A stretch of 64,000 nucleotides of DNA, taken from positions 1-64,000 of the forward strand of contig JANNOQ010000042.1 in NCBI GenBank assembly GCA_031399085.1. The letters are read 5' to 3'. The notes beneath the pieces were generated by a model. It did not search any database. It was not told the DNA's origin and saw nothing but the letters and a program-made list of their open reading frames with translations. The position numbers and the translations under genes are program-made. Below, in pieces: positions 27,631 to 36,418 of the stretch. Each line of letters starts with the position of its first letter. The stretch's first letter is position 1. The stretch is from R-RK-3 sp031399085. GTDB lineage: Bacteria > Pseudomonadota > Alphaproteobacteria > Rhizobiales > Rhodomicrobiaceae.

Positions 27631-28311
27631 ATGGGCGAGAATTACGAATTGGTGATCGGCGACAAAAACTATTCCTCTTGGAGCCTGCGGCCTTGGCTGG
27701 CGATGACAGCCTTTGGCATTCCATTCACGGAGACGCTCGTTCGCCTGCGCCGGCCGGGATCTCAGGCGGAGATTTCGCGACATTCCCCATCCGGCAAGGT
27801 TCCGGCGCTAAAACTGGGCGGTCTGGTCATCTGGGACAGCCTGGCCATCATGGAGTTGCTGGCTGAACACCATCCTAACATCCCCGTCTGGCCCTCCGAT
27901 CGGTCCGCGCGAGCCGTGGCGCGCTCGGTGTCCGCCGAAATGCACTCTAGCTTTAGTGCGCTGCGGGCGCAGTTCCCGATGAATTTCGTCAACCGTCGCG
28001 GCTTTCCCGATGCCGACGGCGAGGCGCTGGACGACATCCGCCGGATCGTGGCGATCTGGACCAGTTGTCGCCGGGATTTTGGCGGCGGCGGCGCGTTCCT
28101 TTTCGGCGATTTTTCGGCAGCCGATGCCATGTATGCGCCGGTCGCCAGCCGCTTCCACAGCTATGAGGTGAATCTCGACCAGTTCGGGGACGACGGTACT
28201 GCCGCCCGCTATCGCGACACGCTGATGGCCATGCCAGAAATGCGCGCCTGGGGCGAAGCCGCGCGGGCGGACCTCTTAGCCGCAGCACATAAGTCCGCGG
28301 CACCGCGTTAA
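27631..28311 (+). CDS. Glutathione S-transferase-like protein
   Basis: A 226-residue GST-fold protein. The thioredoxin-like domain begins YELVIGDKNYSSWSLRPWLA, with Ser-Ser-Trp-Ser at the glutathione-activating position, and includes SGKVPALKLGGLVIWDSLAI. The C-terminal helical part contains FGDFSAADAMYAPVASRF. The start at 27631 has GGAG eight bases upstream; a second ATG at 27622 is possible. No substrate can be inferred. It is divergent from the M17 gene and precedes tadD by 68 bp. Confidence 0.87.
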   Translation: MGENYELVIGDKNYSSWSLRPWLAMTAFGIPFTETLVRLRRPGSQAEISRHSPSGKVPALKLGGLVIWDSLAIMELLAEHHPNIPVWPSDRSARAVARSVSAEMHSSFSALRAQFPMNFVNRRGFPDADGEALDDIRRIVAIWTSCRRDFGGGGAFLFGDFSAADAMYAPVASRFHSYEVNLDQFGDDGTAARYRDTLMAMPEMRAWGEAARADLLAAAHKSAAPR

Positions 28312-28379
28312 TTCTACTTATTTCTAACAAATGCGAATCTCTTTTTACTCAAATTCATTATTTAACGGATTTGAGGAAG

Positions 28380-29126
28380 ATGCGGAGAAGATTGCTTTCA
28401 ATTATTGTGCTTTGCGCCACCGCAGCTTTGATGGCGGCGTGCGAGGCAAAATCTCCGGATGCATCGGCCCATCATCTCGTTAAGGACGCAGCTTTCTCCT
28501 CCCCGAGCCAGGCGCTCGAAACTGCGGAGACGCTCCGGCTCGCGGGCGGCGGCCGGGAGGCCCTTGCGGTCCTGCGCGCCGCGCATCAACGCTTTCCGGA
28601 CAACAGCGCTGTCACCTCGGCCTATGGGCGGCAGGCCCTAATGCTTGGCGAGGATGAGTTGGCGCGCGGGCTGCTGCAAAGCGCGGTTGCATCCAACCCG
28701 CAAGATTGGCGCGCGCTTTCGGCGCAAGGCGTCATGGCAGGACGCATCGGCCAATTGCCGGATGCTCGCGACGCCTTTATCCGGGCGCGGGCGCTTTCGG
28801 GTGACGCCATCGTGCTCAACAATCTTGGCCTCAGCGAACTGCTCGACGGGCGCGCGACCTTAGCAGCATCGCTGTTCCGTCAGGCGCTCGCCTCGCCGGC
28901 TCTGAACCCTTCTCACACAAGCCGCATCAAGCGTAATTTGGCCGTGGCGGTCGCCGTCGAGGGCGATTTCGAGCTGGCCGACCGCCTCGCCGGGGAGATG
29001 CTGCCGCGATCGTTGAAGAATGCGCGCGGCAAGGCGATCGCTCAGTTCATGGGGCTTCCGGCCTCGGGAAGCTGGGCCGCGCGTCTGGCTGACGCATCCC
29101 GGCAATTTCCGACGCCGGTGCGGTGA
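28380..29126 (+). CDS. tadD: TadD-like TPR lipoprotein of the Tad pilus system
   Basis: A 248-residue protein with a lipoprotein signal (LCATAALMAAC, acylated Cys about residue 21) and TPR repeats in the middle (GREALAVLRAAHQRFPDNS; ARGLLQSAVASNPQDWRALS; DAIVLNNLGLSELLDG). TadD is an outer-membrane-associated TPR lipoprotein that helps assemble the Tad secretin. It faces tadC and overlaps it tail to tail by 80 bp, so it is not co-transcribed with the cpa genes. The start at 28380 has GAGGA directly upstream; a TTG at 28371 is unlikely. Confidence 0.82.
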   Translation: MRRRLLSIIVLCATAALMAACEAKSPDASAHHLVKDAAFSSPSQALETAETLRLAGGGREALAVLRAAHQRFPDNSAVTSAYGRQALMLGEDELARGLLQSAVASNPQDWRALSAQGVMAGRIGQLPDARDAFIRARALSGDAIVLNNLGLSELLDGRATLAASLFRQALASPALNPSHTSRIKRNLAVAVAVEGDFELADRLAGEMLPRSLKNARGKAIAQFMGLPASGSWAARLADASRQFPTPVR

Positions 29127-30105
29127 GCGTTTCGCCGCGATGCTTCAGCGCATTTTTCGCCTGCATCAGCGCGGGTCCCAGAATGATCGTTAGCAGCACC
29201 GGCAGAAAGAACACCACCAGCGGAATGGCCAGCAATGGCGGCAATGCGGCGGCCTTGCGCTCAGCTTCCATGATGCGCGCTTCGCGGCCCTCGCGCGCGG
29301 CAGCGGTCAGCGCCTGGCCGATCGATGCCCCGTGACGCTCAGCCTGCACCAGCGCAGCCGTGATGAGCTTGACGGCGGGCAGGCCAGTGCGCTCGCCAAG
29401 ATTGGCGTAAGCGCGCCAGCGCGCGGGCAGATAGGACAGCTCCGCCATCGTCAGGCTAAGCTCCTCTGCGAGGTCGATAGACTGGCGGGCGATGTCCCGC
29501 GTCACTTTGGCGAGGGCGGCTTCGACCGACATCCCGGACTGAACACAGATCAGCAACAGGTCGAGTGCATCGGGAAAGGCACGCAGGATCGCCGTTTGCC
29601 GGCGCGCGATCAGCCGGTCGAGAACGATGCGCGGCAAGCTGTAGCCGATTGCGGCGGCGGCGATGGCTAGCGCGAGCGCTTGCGACTGGGGGACGTTGGA
29701 TTTGGGATCTAGCGTCATCACACCGAATGCCGCCGCAAAGAACAGGGCAGGGGTTGCAGCGCGCAGGACCAGAAACCAGGCTTCCGGACCGGCACCGCGC
29801 AGCCCCGCCATCCGCAGCCGTGCGGTGAGGCTTCCGGCGGCGCCGCGCTCTTCCGCTTTAAAGCGGCGCAACAGCCTTGCGAGTATGCCAGCCGACTCCC
29901 TACGCACGCTCCGCTTCGATCGCACGGAGAGATCGGCAAGCCGTTTCTCACGCAGACGGTCCCGCTCGCGGGCAACGAGCTGCATCCTTTCCTGAAGGCG
30001 CGGATCGGCCTCGCCGGGCATCATCAAAGTGGTCACGCTGGCAAAAGCTGCAAAGCCTGCGAGCAGCATGGCAAAATTGGAATCGCTCATTGATTCGGCA
30101 AGCAT
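29047..30105 (-). CDS. tadC: Tad pilus inner-membrane platform protein TadC
   Basis: A 352-residue type II secretion F-family (GspF) membrane protein. N-terminal and central membrane helices are followed by the characteristic FPDALDLLLICVQSGMSVEAALAKV and GLPAVKLITAALVQAERHGASIGQAL segments, and the end has LAIPLVVFFLPVLLTIILGPAL. With TadB it forms the inner-membrane base of the pilus machine. The gap to tadB is 10 bp. Its last 80 bp overlap tadD. ATG 30105 was taken; 30090 is possible. Confidence 0.92.
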   Translation of the reverse strand: MLAESMSDSNFAMLLAGFAAFASVTTLMMPGEADPRLQERMQLVARERDRLREKRLADLSVRSKRSVRRESAGILARLLRRFKAEERGAAGSLTARLRMAGLRGAGPEAWFLVLRAATPALFFAAAFGVMTLDPKSNVPQSQALALAIAAAAIGYSLPRIVLDRLIARRQTAILRAFPDALDLLLICVQSGMSVEAALAKVTRDIARQSIDLAEELSLTMAELSYLPARWRAYANLGERTGLPAVKLITAALVQAERHGASIGQALTAAAREGREARIMEAERKAAALPPLLAIPLVVFFLPVLLTIILGPALMQAKNALKHRGETLTAPASEIAGMRQPDARPSFPRPEAP

Positions 30106-30115
30106 CGGCGCACTT

Positions 30116-31105
30116 TCACGGTTCGATCCGCGCCATGCGGCGCAAGACCAGGACGCCAGCCGCCAGCCAGACGGCGCAGAAGCCCGCCAGCCGCCGTCCC
30201 GCGTCGTCGGTCCACAGCATGGCGATGTAGTTCGGCGCGAAAAACGTCGTCGCGCCGATCACCGCAAAGGGCAGCGCGCCGATCACCAGGGCGGATGCGC
30301 GCACCTCAGCGCTGGCGATCCGCACCTTTGCCGCGAGCTTTTGCCGGTCGCGCAGGACGCCGGCGAGATTGCCCAGCGCTTCGGTGAGATTGCCGCCGGT
30401 CTGGCTTTGAACGCCCATGATGAGCACAAAAAACCGCACCTCGGCGGCGGGCATTGCGGCCGCGAGCTTTTCCATCGCCGCCGCCAGCGGAACGCCAGCC
30501 TTGAGCTGCGCCAGGATCAAAGCGAACTCACGGCGGACCGGCTCTTCGCCGTCGGCGGCGACGATGGCGAGGCAATCCATCAGCGAGAGGCCGGATTTCG
30601 CTCCGCGCACGATCATGTCGACGGCGGCGGCGAAGGCGATCAGGAATGCCTGCTTGCGGCGGCGGGCACGAAAATCGAGATAACGCTGCGGGACGACCGT
30701 TGCGGCAAGGAGCGCGATCATGAGCGCCGCCGGGACGTTGAACTGCAGGGCGAGTCCCATAGCAAGTATGGCGGCGGCAAAGACCGAACAGAGGCCGAGA
30801 TATTGTCCAGCGCTCCAATTCAGCCCCGCCGAGGCGAGTTGCACGTTAACACGCGATGCGTGGCTTTGCTTTCCGTGCTCGGCGACGGATCGGAGCGCGG
30901 AGTCCTGCGCCCGCCGGACGATGCGCGTCACAGGAACCGCATCGGGGGCGCGTCCTTTGAGCAGCGCCTCGAAGATCGCGCTGCGCTGACCGGAAAGCGC
31001 CGGCCGGAAAAGGATGGGATAGAAGAGGGCGCAGATCAGCGCCGCCGCGCTCATGGCAGCAAGCGCCGTCGCTCCCATGATCGCCGCCCCATTCGGCTCA
31101 ACCAT
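30116..31105 (-). CDS. tadB: Tad pilus inner-membrane platform protein TadB
   Basis: A 329-residue GspF-family protein. Membrane helices near the N-terminus and middle (YLGLCSVFAAAILAMGLALQF) precede the core FLIAFAAAVDMIVRGAKSGLS and GVQSQTGGNLTEALGNLAGVL. It pairs with TadC as the platform beneath the CpaF ATPase. The start overlaps cpaF by eight bases, so the genes are one translational unit. Length is normal for TadB. Confidence 0.92.
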   Translation of the reverse strand: MVEPNGAAIMGATALAAMSAAALICALFYPILFRPALSGQRSAIFEALLKGRAPDAVPVTRIVRRAQDSALRSVAEHGKQSHASRVNVQLASAGLNWSAGQYLGLCSVFAAAILAMGLALQFNVPAALMIALLAATVVPQRYLDFRARRRKQAFLIAFAAAVDMIVRGAKSGLSLMDCLAIVAADGEEPVRREFALILAQLKAGVPLAAAMEKLAAAMPAAEVRFFVLIMGVQSQTGGNLTEALGNLAGVLRDRQKLAAKVRIASAEVRASALVIGALPFAVIGATTFFAPNYIAMLWTDDAGRRLAGFCAVWLAAGVLVLRRMARIEP

Positions 31106-32573
31106 AATTGCCTCCGCCGGCCGATTGCGTTTGCGCGCGCTCCGCCGCCGCCAGGACTTCGGTCAGCGGCTGCTCCAGCCCGAAATAGCGGGCGCGCTCG
31201 GCGAAACGAGGCCGGGAAATGCCCGTGAAGCGGTGGCGTCCAGCGAGCAGGCCGTTGGCGTCCTCGCCAGTCACCTCAAAGCGCAGCAGATCCTGCACGA
31301 TGACGACGTCGCCCTCCATGCCGACGACTTCGGTGAGATGTGTCACCCGCCGCCGCCCGTCGCGCATCCGCGCCACCTGGATGATGATGTCCACCGCGCC
31401 GACGATCATCTGCCGGATCGCGCGCGATGGCAGGTTGAAGCCAGCCATCAGGATCATGCCTTCGAGCCGGCTGATCGCCTCGCGCGGGCTGTTGGCGTGC
31501 AGCGTACTCATCGAGCCGTCATGGCCGGTGTTCATCGCTTGCAACAGGTCGAAGGCTTCCAGCCCGCGCACCTCGCCGACAATGATCCGCTCGGGGCGCA
31601 TCCGCAGGCAATTGCGCACCAGATCGCGCATCGTGACCGCGCCTTCGCCTTCCAGGTTTGGCGGACGGGTCTCAAGCCGGACGACATGCGGTTGCTGCAA
31701 TTGCAATTCGGCGGCGTCCTCACAGGTGATGACGCGCTCGCCGGGGGCGATATGGGCGGTCAGGCAATTGAGCAGCGTGGTTTTTCCAGAGCCGGTGCCG
31801 CCGGAGATCAGGATGTTGCAGCGGCAATGGGCGATGATGCCGAGCAGCGTTTGTGCCTCTGGCGACAGCGTCCCGAGCCTGACGAGCTGTTCGAGAGTCA
31901 GCCGCTCGCGCCGGAATTTGCGGATGGTGAGGGCAGGGCCGTCCAACGCCAGCGGTGGAAAGATGATGTTGACCCGGCTGCCGTCGGCCAAGCGCGCATC
32001 GCAAATCGGGGTCGATTCATCGACCCGCCGCCCGACGCGGTTGGCAATCCGCTGGCAGATATTGGCAAGCTGCTGATTGTCGGCGAACTGCACTGGAGCC
32101 GGCAAGACGCGGCCGTCGATCTCGATATAGCATTCGCGCGCGCCGTTGATCATGATGTCCGTGATCCCGTCTTGCGCAAGCAACGGTTCGAGCGGCCCGA
32201 AGCCGAGCACGTCGTTGCAAATCTCCTCAAGAATGTCCTCCCGCTCGGCGGTTGGGAGAGCCGAGGTCCCGAGGTTGAGAATCTCGCTCGCCAGCGCCCG
32301 GATCTCTTTGCGGGCCTCGCCGGTGGAGAGCTTTGCCAATTCGCCGAGGTCGATGCTGTCGATCAGCCGGTCGAAAGCGGCTGTCTTGATCTCGTGATGC
32401 TTCTCAGAGCGAGCAAAGCTGCGCCCGGCGGCGAATGCCATAAATTCGATCGGGTTGGGCGTCGTGCCCGTAGTGGGCGTTGCCGGATGGGGAGCGACGG
32501 CGGGAGCGGGTTGATCGCGCCGTATTGTGACTGGTTTTTCGCTGAGCCGCTTGCCGAACATGGGACGGCTCAC
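31098..32573 (-). CDS. cpaF: Tad pilus secretion ATPase CpaF/TadA
   Basis: A 491-residue GspE-family ATPase that powers pilus assembly. The P-loop is LISGGTGSGKTTLLN, the Walker B-like acidic stretch is ERIIVGEVRGLEAFDLLQAM, and the conserved His-box HANSPREAI follows. The N-terminal region contains the family core ICNDVLGFGPLEPLLAQDGI. The first 60 residues are Pro/Thr-rich and unstructured. The gene overlaps cpaE by four bases and tadB by eight bases. Confidence 0.95.
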   Translation of the reverse strand: MSRPMFGKRLSEKPVTIRRDQPAPAVAPHPATPTTGTTPNPIEFMAFAAGRSFARSEKHHEIKTAAFDRLIDSIDLGELAKLSTGEARKEIRALASEILNLGTSALPTAEREDILEEICNDVLGFGPLEPLLAQDGITDIMINGARECYIEIDGRVLPAPVQFADNQQLANICQRIANRVGRRVDESTPICDARLADGSRVNIIFPPLALDGPALTIRKFRRERLTLEQLVRLGTLSPEAQTLLGIIAHCRCNILISGGTGSGKTTLLNCLTAHIAPGERVITCEDAAELQLQQPHVVRLETRPPNLEGEGAVTMRDLVRNCLRMRPERIIVGEVRGLEAFDLLQAMNTGHDGSMSTLHANSPREAISRLEGMILMAGFNLPSRAIRQMIVGAVDIIIQVARMRDGRRRVTHLTEVVGMEGDVVIVQDLLRFEVTGEDANGLLAGRHRFTGISRPRFAERARYFGLEQPLTEVLAAAERAQTQSAGGGNYG

Positions 32574-33829
32574 ATCGCCAATTTGCGGCTCAGCCGGTCG
32601 ATCAGGGGTCGGATGATGTGGGTCTTGGGCTCGGATTGGAAGGCCCTGCCGCCCAGCGTTTCGGCCAGCGCGCGGAACAGATCGAGCGGCTTGGCCTTTG
32701 GCGCGGCCTCGCCGATCATCAGGCCGTTATTGGCCGCCGAGCCAAAGAGCTGCGCGTCGAATTCGACCGCGGCGACTGGCGCCAGATCGACGGCGTTGGC
32801 GAAATCCCGCGCCGTAATCTCCGGGCGCCGGGGCGTATTGGTCTTGGAGAGTACCAGAAGCGGAGGTTTGTCGGTCATCCGCAAGCCCCGAACCGCGTCG
32901 ATCAAATTCTTGGCGTTGCGCAGATTGGGCAGATCGGGCTCGGCGGTGATGACGACCTCGTCCGCCCGGCCGATCAGCGCGCGCGACCAGCTCCGCCAAT
33001 CGCGCGGCATGTCCAGCATCACGAAAGCGGCGCTTTGGCTCATCACCTCGACGATGTGACCGGCGCTTGGCGGGGAAATATCGGTCTCGGCCTCAAGTAA
33101 GCAGGGCGCAGTAAGCAGGCTGAGCCGGTCGGAGCATTTGGACATAAGCCGGGCAAGCATCGCTGCATCGAGCCGTTCGCCCGCCGCCAGCGCTTCGCCC
33201 ATGCCCTGGCCGCTGTCCTGATTGAAGTCGAGGCCGAGCGTGCCGAAAGCCAGATCGAAATCCGCGATCATGGTTTCGCATTGAAGGATTTCGGCGAGCG
33301 TCCAGGCGGTGTTGTGGCAGATCGTGCTCGACCCGCAGCCGCCTTTCGCGCCGATGAAGGCGACGACCCGGCCTGCGGGTTCGGCTGAATTCCCGCTCAG
33401 CGCGGCGGCGATGCTTTCAGCGATCTGACCCGGCTGGATGGGCGAAACAAGGTAGTCGCTGATGTGCCGCCGGATCAGCTCGCGATAGAGCACGACGTCG
33501 TTGACATGGCCGATGACCACAACCTTCGTGCCCGCGTCGCAAACCTGCGCCAGACCCTCCAGATCGGCAAGCATGGACATGCTGTCGAGGAGGGATTCGA
33601 CCACGATCAGGTCGGGCGTCGGCGATCCGGTAAAGACGTTCCGCGCCGCGTGGACGCCGCCCATTTGCAGCGTAAACTGAAGCTTGGCAAAGCGCCGCTC
33701 GGCCAAAGCTTCCGCAACCGCGTCGGCGGTACGGGTGTCCTCGCAGAAGATTTGGACGCGCGCGCGAAGCAGCGCCGTTGGCGACGCCGTTTGTCCGTCC
33801 TCTGGGTCGCCGGAGATGGTGGTTTTCAT
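32570..33829 (-). CDS. cpaE: Tad pilus ParA-like protein CpaE/TadZ
   Basis: A 419-residue protein with an atypical receiver-like N-terminal domain and a C-terminal MinD/ParA-type ATPase. The deviant Walker A is FIGAKGGCGSSTICHNTAW, and a Walker B-like FVMLDMPRDW is downstream. CpaE/TadZ localises the Tad machine to the cell pole. GAKGGCGSST differs from the usual GAKGGVGSST by one Cys. The start overlaps the cpaD stop by four bases. The role is from family and neighbours. Confidence 0.9.
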   Translation of the reverse strand: MKTTISGDPEDGQTASPTALLRARVQIFCEDTRTADAVAEALAERRFAKLQFTLQMGGVHAARNVFTGSPTPDLIVVESLLDSMSMLADLEGLAQVCDAGTKVVVIGHVNDVVLYRELIRRHISDYLVSPIQPGQIAESIAAALSGNSAEPAGRVVAFIGAKGGCGSSTICHNTAWTLAEILQCETMIADFDLAFGTLGLDFNQDSGQGMGEALAAGERLDAAMLARLMSKCSDRLSLLTAPCLLEAETDISPPSAGHIVEVMSQSAAFVMLDMPRDWRSWSRALIGRADEVVITAEPDLPNLRNAKNLIDAVRGLRMTDKPPLLVLSKTNTPRRPEITARDFANAVDLAPVAAVEFDAQLFGSAANNGLMIGEAAPKAKPLDLFRALAETLGGRAFQSEPKTHIIRPLIDRLSRKLAM

Positions 33830-34182
33830 CGCTGTAGCCCCGCGCCGCCCGTCGAACCTTCCGCTCCAGCCGCCGGCGTTGATGGCGCGGATCGGCTTTG
33901 CGCATAGGCGCTGATGACGGCGTCCCGGCGCATTGCGTCGCGTGGCGATTCTTGACGCGCCAGATAAAGATCGTCCGGATTTTCAGCAAGCGCCGCGATA
34001 TTGCCCCGCGTTGCGCAGCCTGGACGCCATGTAATTTCCGAATCACGCGAACCGCCGCAGGACAGGGACGCATCGCCGATAGGATCGGGGGCCCGAAGGT
34101 TTGGACCGCAGCCGGCAAGCGCAATCGAGAGGGCGACGGAAAGCGCCCGCATGATTGCCGATTTGAGTGGATTTTGTGCCAT
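33826..34182 (-). CDS. cpaD: CpaD-like pilus lipoprotein, short form
   Basis: A 118-residue secreted lipoprotein with the lipobox IALAGCG. The conserved core is WRPGCATRGNIAALAENPDDL followed by SPRDAMRRDAVISAYA, typical of the C-terminal half of CpaD. Normal CpaD is roughly 200 residues or more; the N-terminal beta-rich half is missing here. The protein starts with a good signal sequence and lies in the right operon position between cpaC and cpaE, so it is likely functional in reduced form rather than a truncation from frameshift. CpaD helps the secretin reach the outer membrane. Confidence 0.82.
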   Translation of the reverse strand: MAQNPLKSAIMRALSVALSIALAGCGPNLRAPDPIGDASLSCGGSRDSEITWRPGCATRGNIAALAENPDDLYLARQESPRDAMRRDAVISAYAQSRSAPSTPAAGAEGSTGGAGLQR

Positions 34183-34193
34183 GCCCCGCGCCC

Positions 34194-35630
34194 CTATTCG
34201 ATGATGAAGCCGAAATCGCGGTTGCCGCCCGTCGCGGCACCGCGCGCGGACGCATCGGCCACGAAAGCGGGCGGATCGCTGACCCCGTCGCTCGACGGGG
34301 CCGAGAGCGCGAGGCCGTCGGTTCCACGCACCAGGACCGGGGTGACGATGACGACCAGCTCGGTCTCCGAGCGCACGAAATCCTCGCTCTCGAACAGCGC
34401 GCCGAGCACGGGCAGATTGCGCAGGCCCGGCAGCCCATCGACATTCTTGCGCGTTTGCGAGGAAATCAGCCCCGCCATGACCAGCGAACCGCCGCTGGGC
34501 AGCTCCAAGGTGCTGCTGGCGCGGCGCACCCGGAGCGCCGGAATGCTGATATTGTTCACGCTTACCGCGCCGTCATTCGTCAACTCGCTAACTTCGGTCG
34601 CGATTTGCAGGCTGATCCGCCCCGCCGATAAGACCACGGGGGTAAAGGACAGCCCGACGCCGAAGGGTTTGAAGGTGATCGTCGTGCCGTCGCGGTCACT
34701 GCCCGTCGGCACGGGATATTCACCGCCGGCGAGGAATTTCGCGGTCTCGCCGGAGACCGAGGTCAGATTCGGCTCGGCGAGCGTGCGGGCGAGGCCGTTC
34801 CGCTCCAGCGCCTGGATCACCGCGTCGATGCGCGCCTTGCCGTTCCCCCAGCTGGCCGCCAGTACATTGCCGGAGCCGGGGCTGCTCAGCGCACCCGTGA
34901 CGCTGTCGAGCGCGGCGCCCGCCACCGTCGCCCCCGAGACTGGAAACGCGCTTTCCGCGATTTTCACCGCCGTGAAATTGCCACTTGCCAGCGCTTCCTT
35001 AATGTCCACGCCGAGCCGCCGGATGACGCTGCGGTTCATCTCAACAACGCTGACTTTGAGCAGCACCTGCTCCTTTGCCTCGACATTCAGCATGCTCAGC
35101 ACCTGCTCGCGCTTGGCGACGAAGCGCCCGGCGATGTCGGCGATGCGTACGGCGTCCAGCGGGTTCGCGACGCTGCCGGTGACGACGATATTGTCGTTCA
35201 TGGCTTCCAAGCGGACATCCGCGCTAGGGATAAGGCGGTGAATCATGGCGGCCACGGGAGCCAGATCGCGCTCAACCGAAATGTCCAGCGTCATCAACGG
35301 CGTGCCGTCGCGCGCAATGAAGCTGGCCGTCGCCTGGCCGACCTGCTGGCCGAGGAGATGCACGCGCCGCGTCTTCCTGACCACGGCCTCGACGATTCGC
35401 GGGTCGGAAATGACGACTTCGCGGACATCGCCGGGCAGCTCGATCAGCACGGATTTGTTGAGGCCGACGGTGACCGGGCGGCCGGCCCCGGTTTCACCGG
35501 CAAGGCGTGGGCGGATTTCGGCGTGAAGCATCTGCGCCGAAATGGATGTTAAGACCATTACGCAAAGCAGGTAGCCAAGCCGCTGACCACGATCCGATCG
35601 CCTGGCAAAACCGATTGATCTTTCTTTCAT
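34194..35630 (-). CDS. cpaC: Tad pilus outer-membrane secretin CpaC/RcpA
   Basis: A 478-residue secretin subunit. A signal peptide runs to about residue 38 (LCVMVLTSISAQMLHAEI). The N-terminal pilotin-like part (VTVGLNKSVLIELPGDVREVVISDP) and a BON-like domain (NIVVTGSVANPLDAVRIADI) come first. The secretin core (VKVSVVEMNRSVIRRLGVDI, GALFESEDFVRSETELVVIV) forms the outer-membrane gate for the pilus. The start overlaps the cpaB stop by four bases; the end is 11 bases before cpaD. Length matches the family. Confidence 0.93.
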   Translation of the reverse strand: MKERSIGFARRSDRGQRLGYLLCVMVLTSISAQMLHAEIRPRLAGETGAGRPVTVGLNKSVLIELPGDVREVVISDPRIVEAVVRKTRRVHLLGQQVGQATASFIARDGTPLMTLDISVERDLAPVAAMIHRLIPSADVRLEAMNDNIVVTGSVANPLDAVRIADIAGRFVAKREQVLSMLNVEAKEQVLLKVSVVEMNRSVIRRLGVDIKEALASGNFTAVKIAESAFPVSGATVAGAALDSVTGALSSPGSGNVLAASWGNGKARIDAVIQALERNGLARTLAEPNLTSVSGETAKFLAGGEYPVPTGSDRDGTTITFKPFGVGLSFTPVVLSAGRISLQIATEVSELTNDGAVSVNNISIPALRVRRASSTLELPSGGSLVMAGLISSQTRKNVDGLPGLRNLPVLGALFESEDFVRSETELVVIVTPVLVRGTDGLALSAPSSDGVSDPPAFVADASARGAATGGNRDFGFIIE

Positions 35631-36418
35631 CTGCCCCCCCGATTATCGGAATGCACGGCCGGCTGCCGCCCGAATTTCATGATTTTGACCGGCTTGTCCT
35701 GCTCGTCCCATTCGCCGGCCGCGCTGGGCTGCGGCAGTGCGGCGATCTCGGCCGCCGGGATGAGGGCCAGCGAAATCTCGCCGCTGGTGCGCGCGCCTGC
35801 GACGATGCGGGCCTGCTCCGGCGTCAATTCGAGCGTGGCCGTCCGCGCCGCCGCGCCGCCGCTTTTGGCGTTCGGCGCCTTGCCCGCCGCCAGGACCTTC
35901 GCGCCGCGCAGCAGCGTTCGGGTCAGCGGCGCACCGGCTCCGGCGTCCGCCCGCTGGCTGGTCCACAGCACGTCCACCCGGTCATGCGGCTGAATGAGGC
36001 CGCCCGCCGCGCTTTCGTCCTTGATGGGCACCGCGATGGCCCGCATCCCTGGCGCGATCAGCGCGGCCATCGCGCTGCCATCGCCGGGCCGGGCGAGTTT
36101 GCTGTCAGAAACCGGCTCGCCAGCGAGCAATGGATAGCGTGCGGGGGCGGGTTGGAATTTTGGCGCGGCCGCACCCGCCCGGCGCGCGACCGCCGCTTCG
36201 GGGATCGCGGCGTCTGGCCAGGCCTGCCAGCGCAAATCCTTTTCCTCGACCAGCTCTCCCGCGCCAATGGCACGGCGCGCAACCAGCACTTCCACCGCCG
36301 TGGCGCTCGCGCCAGGCGGGGGGCCAGCGGGCATTTTGGCCGCCTTGCGCACGATCATGGCCGCGCCGGCAGCCGAGGCGATTGCAAAAACGAGCACCAA
36401 TCCGCGTGCCCAGCGCAT
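35627..36418 (-). CDS. cpaB: Tad pilus protein CpaB/RcpC
   Basis: A 263-residue protein with an N-terminal membrane segment (ARGLVLVFAIASAAGAAMIV) and an SAF-like domain (TAVEVLVARRAIGAGELVEE), followed by MRAIAVPIKDESAAGGLIQP and VDVLWTSQ, characteristic of CpaB/RcpC. It supports assembly of the secretin channel. The start at 36418 has GGGGGA seven bases upstream; further in-frame codons at 36433 and 36460 are less likely. It is the first cpa gene in the operon; pilin and prepilin peptidase genes usually located upstream are missing here. Confidence 0.9.
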   Translation of the reverse strand: MRWARGLVLVFAIASAAGAAMIVRKAAKMPAGPPPGASATAVEVLVARRAIGAGELVEEKDLRWQAWPDAAIPEAAVARRAGAAAPKFQPAPARYPLLAGEPVSDSKLARPGDGSAMAALIAPGMRAIAVPIKDESAAGGLIQPHDRVDVLWTSQRADAGAGAPLTRTLLRGAKVLAAGKAPNAKSGGAAARTATLELTPEQARIVAGARTSGEISLALIPAAEIAALPQPSAAGEWDEQDKPVKIMKFGRQPAVHSDNRGGR

